Shown: one piece after another, positions 19,271 through 21,072 of the stretch | How the letters are laid out: every line of letters starts with the position of its first letter | How positions within the stretch are numbered: position 1 is the stretch's first letter | Source of the DNA: Acanthamoeba lenticulata | Lineage: Eukaryota > Discosea > Longamoebia > Acanthamoebidae | Length of the DNA: 21,072 bases | Direction: 5' to 3' | Assembly (NCBI GenBank): GCA_002179805.1 | Contig: NAVB01002573.1 | Location: 1-21,072, forward strand | The notes under the pieces: model-generated | Told to the model about the DNA's origin: nothing | Databases searched by the model: none | What the model saw: only the letters and a program-made list of their open reading frames with translations | Program-made: the position numbers and the translations under genes

Positions 19271-21072
19271 ATGAGTGACCCTGTCGAGGAGGACGAAGAG
19301 TTCGCCCCCCGCGCACTTGGTCCTTACGTGGGCATCAATCGCCAGCCAGGCTTTCCTGGCAGCGACACCAGCAGCAACCACAAGCCTCCACCCCCGCCCA
19401 GTTCGTCCTCCCCCCCCCCAAGGCCACACCACGGCAATGGGAACTCACCTGATTAATGTGGCATGGCAGGCAAGTGGATGTCCCACCTCCCACTGGGCGT
19501 GCGGCTCGTCCTCACGGCCGCTCTTCTTCTGGTCTTCTTCACGGTATCGTTTTTTTCTTTTTTAATTTATTATTTATTTCTCTCCATCTTTTGTAGCACA
19601 CCAAGCTCACGGACGGGCTTCCTTGGGGGAGCAGAGTGTGTCGGGCGTGCCCATATGGAACAAATTGATCTTCTCGGGGGCTCTGCCTGGCGCGACCCCC
19701 TTCCCTTACGCCCTCACCGTCACCTTCCTCCAGTTGGTCCTCTTTCTCCCTCTTTCAAGACGCCGTTTCTTGTGCGGCGTCTTCCTGACGCACATCATGC
19801 AATGGCAGACCGGCACAGATGTGCTCCTCATGCTGGTCGTGGCGGCCACGGGCCTTGTTCACGTTTGCCAATCGTCACGCCAGCACCGCCACGGCCATGA
19901 GCGACGGCCTTCCTGGTCGGACCACGACAGGACCAACAGCTACTACGAGACCCACAACAAGAAGATGGCCATCAAGTCGAGCCACCACTTCAGTGGTTAC
20001 TCCGAGGAGCAGCCACAGCCGTTCTACTTCACCCACCGCTTCTACTTCAAGCTGTGCGTCGTCCCTTGAAGTCATGACGTGGTTGACTCATCGACTCACA
20101 CGCGCGTGCACAGATGGCACACGCTGCCGATCGGGGTGCTCTTCGGGTTCAAGCTGGGGCTGACCAACTGGGGCTTGCACCTGGCCCCGACCGTCAACTT
20201 CCACCTCCTCATCCAGGCCTGCTCGGTGCTCCTCCCTCCCTCCCTCCCTTCCTCCCTTCATTCTTTGCGTGCCTACGAAGGCTGCTGACGTCATCCCGTG
20301 CCTCCACACGCACACGCACACGCACACACGGCAGCTGTTCTTTGTGATCGTGTTTGCGTTCCTGATCCTCCGCGAGCGGCCCACCCCGTGGGCCCTCCTC
20401 TGCGCCGGCGGGGCCACGGCGGGCGCCATCCTCGTCTCCCTCGACTTTGGACACGACGTACAACACTGCGCCCATCTCTTCTTCTTCTCCATCCATCGAT
20501 CGATCGAGAGTCACATGCGTGTATGTACATCACCGGTTGGGGGGGGATGGGGGAGGGAGCGCAGGAGTGGGGCCTCGGGGACAAGTGGTGGGTGCTGGGC
20601 GTCAACTTTGCGTCGGCCATCTTCGAGGGCCTCTCCATCGTGTTCCTCCGGCGCGCCCGCAACATCCTGGCCAAGGCCTTCCCGGAAGAGCGCGACGTCC
20701 TCCTCATCATCCAGGTCCCCTACGCCTCCCCGGGATGCACTCTCTCCCTCCCTTTCCTCTTCCACGCATCCGTTGTCGTGCGGCGGATGCACCTTAACCG
20801 TTGCGATTCTACCGTTTGGGCGTCAGATCACGTTCATGAAGCTGGTCATCTCGGCCCTCACGGTGCTGCCCTTTGCGCTGGCCATCGAGGGCTGGTGGAA
20901 CCCCCTTAAGGTCCCTCTCCCCTCTTCAGCAAGTCTTCTTCTTCTTCTTCTTCTTCTTAACCTGCGCGCTGACGTGTACCTGCAGGCGCCCATTCTGTGG
21001 AAGGCGCTGCCCGACGTGAGCTGGACCATGGCCCCCTACATCTTCGTCGGTGCCGTGATCACCTTCCTGTAC
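19271..21072 (+). CDS. SLC35-like (drug/metabolite superfamily) transporter, 3' end outside window
   Basis: Nine exons reach the window edge in frame: 19271-19400, 19470-19543, 19632-19736, 19809-20053, 20114-20225, 20335-20457, 20565-20714, 20827-20910 and 20986 onward, giving 370 residues so far. A polar Pro-rich N-terminus is followed by membrane helices. The first pairs LVLTAALLLVFF with PIWNKLIF, the W/YNK motif at the end of helix 1 in SLC35/TPT transporters. FPYALTVTFLQL follows. Later come GFKLGLTNWGLHLAPTVNF and LFFVIVFAFLILRERPT, typical of the family's helix 4-5 region. The likely role is antiport of a nucleotide sugar or phosphorylated metabolite across a Golgi/ER or other endomembrane; the substrate cannot be told. 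A His-rich hydrophilic loop of about 55 residues (8 His) precedes FYFKLW. The acceptor of intron 2 may be 19631 or 19634. A pyrimidine-rich acceptor at 19596 fits neither frame nor helix. Confidence 0.78.
20933..20958. repeat. CTT trinucleotide repeat in a transporter intron
   Basis: About eight CTT units lie within the 75-nt intron at 20911-20985, where they may serve as an extended pyrimidine tract. Confidence 0.85.

Noticed and set aside
1..21072. CRISPR arrays, insertion sequences, tRNA or rRNA genes, viral insertions
   Set aside because: I saw no regularly spaced repeats, transposase-like ORFs, clover-leaf sequences, rRNA blocks or viral hallmark proteins. The simple repeats lie in introns or intergenic DNA.

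Overview
This window reads as nuclear DNA from a free-living amoebozoan of the Acanthamoeba type. This is inferred from three things: high-GC exons, very dense short introns (about 54-112 nt, GT..AG, lower GC), and gene ends only tens to a few hundred bases apart. No bacterial-type operons, phage genes, CRISPR arrays, rRNA or tRNA genes were seen. Most of the real proteins are broken by introns, so I rebuilt gene models by joining frames at GT/AG sites and checking that every phase closes and that family motifs run across the junctions. Exon edges are therefore predictions without transcript data.

Layout. (1) 2-1129 (+): 3' end of a Crooked-neck/CLF1 splicing factor made of HAT repeats. (2) 2135-1302 (-): a three-helix membrane protein of the TMEM243 type with an added Cys-rich tail. 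(3) 6690-2346 (-): a large protein with an N-terminal NADAR (YbiA-like) domain, a long low-complexity linker, two gelsolin repeats and a C-terminal villin headpiece. (4) 8209-7015 (-): an SMN homologue with the Gemin2-binding helix and the YG box but no Tudor domain. (5) 8387-15947 (+): a 31-exon cohesin loader Scc2/NIPBL with a PHD finger in its middle. (6) 16011-18411 (+): mitochondrial tRNA-modifying GTPase MnmE/GTPBP3, with one probable GC-AG intron. (7) about 18503-18972 (+): an unrecognised coding stretch with no ATG in its first 460 bases. (8) 19271-21072 (+): a drug/metabolite-type (SLC35-like) transporter cut by the window end.

Several genes are nuclear housekeeping functions (splicing, snRNP assembly, cohesin loading), but I see no evidence that neighbours form one pathway. 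SMN and Scc2 are transcribed divergently from a 177-bp gap.

The most unusual item is the NADAR-gelsolin-headpiece fusion. It joins a domain tied to ADP-ribose/NAD chemistry to actin-binding modules, and several conserved NADAR residues look replaced, so the domain may be a non-catalytic ligand-binding module. The PHD finger in Scc2 (also known in plant SCC2) and the Tudor-less SMN are the next most informative.
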